Of a stretch of DNA of 64,000 nt, positions 63,991 through 64,000 are shown in pieces. The stretch lies in the NCBI GenBank assembly GCA_948441955.1, contig CAOJQZ010000004.1:4262-68261 (forward strand), written 5' to 3'. Source of the DNA: an uncultured Lachnospiraceae bacterium. GTDB taxonomy: Bacteria; Bacillota; Clostridia; Lachnospirales; Lachnospiraceae. Numbering within the stretch: the first letter of the stretch is position 1; the number at the start of each line of letters is the position of its first letter. The notes beneath the pieces were generated by a model. The model was given only the letters and a program-made list of their open reading frames with translations, had not been told where the DNA came from and ran no database searches. The translations under genes and the position numbers were made by a program.

Positions 63991-64000
63991 ATAGACAGAG

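Noticed and set aside
1..64000. tRNA, rRNA, CRISPR, insertion sequences or prophage
   Set aside because: No clover-leaf, rRNA, regularly spaced repeat, transposase or phage gene was recognised by eye; a tRNAscan or ISfinder run would be needed to be certain.

Overview
The window reads as chromosomal DNA of an anaerobic, endospore-forming Firmicute, most likely a gut Lachnospiraceae-type Clostridia. The reasons are: spoIIIAB-AH followed by prfC; the run nusB-xseA-xseB-ispA-dxs-tlyA-nadK-argR-recN-spoIVB-spo0A, an order I know from Clostridia; a group B-type [FeFe]-hydrogenase; purine-rich ribosome binding sites; and TTGACA/TATAAT-type promoters. I see no rRNA, tRNA, CRISPR array, prophage or insertion sequence. 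Genes are densely packed and mostly on the + strand.

Layout. 1-3.8 kb: spoIIIA operon (AB cut by the window edge), closed by a terminator. 3.9-16.5 kb: prfC, an Asp23/Gls24 protein, then nusB through recN, followed by spoIVB and spo0A. 16.5-23 kb: glgA, metF, a stand-alone MetH reactivation protein, metH lacking that domain, and asnA. 23-31.9 kb: a MATE exporter, a LysR regulator broken by one extra base in a homopolymer, a divergent [FeFe]-hydrogenase, alaS, a YkvI-type transporter broken by one missing base, and a TenA-like protein. 31.9-35.7 kb: rpsU, a CmpB-type membrane protein, maf, and an FtsA-like ATPase with a tail of beta-grasp-like repeats.

35.8-42 kb holds the most striking locus. 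A 1723-residue secreted M60-type zinc metallopeptidase carries an internal dockerin, FN3 domains and carbohydrate-binding-like discoidin domains. Three bases downstream is a membrane-anchored protein with a predicted cohesin domain. Together they look like a two-gene system for displaying a glycoprotein- or mucin-directed protease on the cell surface by cohesin-dockerin docking. 42-45.8 kb: a ProX/YbaK deacylase, a pentapeptide-repeat protein, an ABC-class ATPase and TrmO.

45.8-56.4 kb looks like a peptide acquisition and breakdown island: an M42 aminopeptidase divergent from an RpiR-type regulator, a complete oligopeptide ABC importer (binding protein, two permeases, two ATPases), and the TldD/TldE protease pair. 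56.5-64 kb: a membrane-anchored SGNH hydrolase, small DUF proteins (lipoprotein, DUF3788, DUF3784, DUF2164), a DUF2971 protein, an XRE regulator with PLDc_N protein and ABC exporter, and an SPL-family radical SAM protein.

All family calls are from reading motifs by eye; no database search was run. Promoters and terminators are from visual matches to consensus and symmetry.
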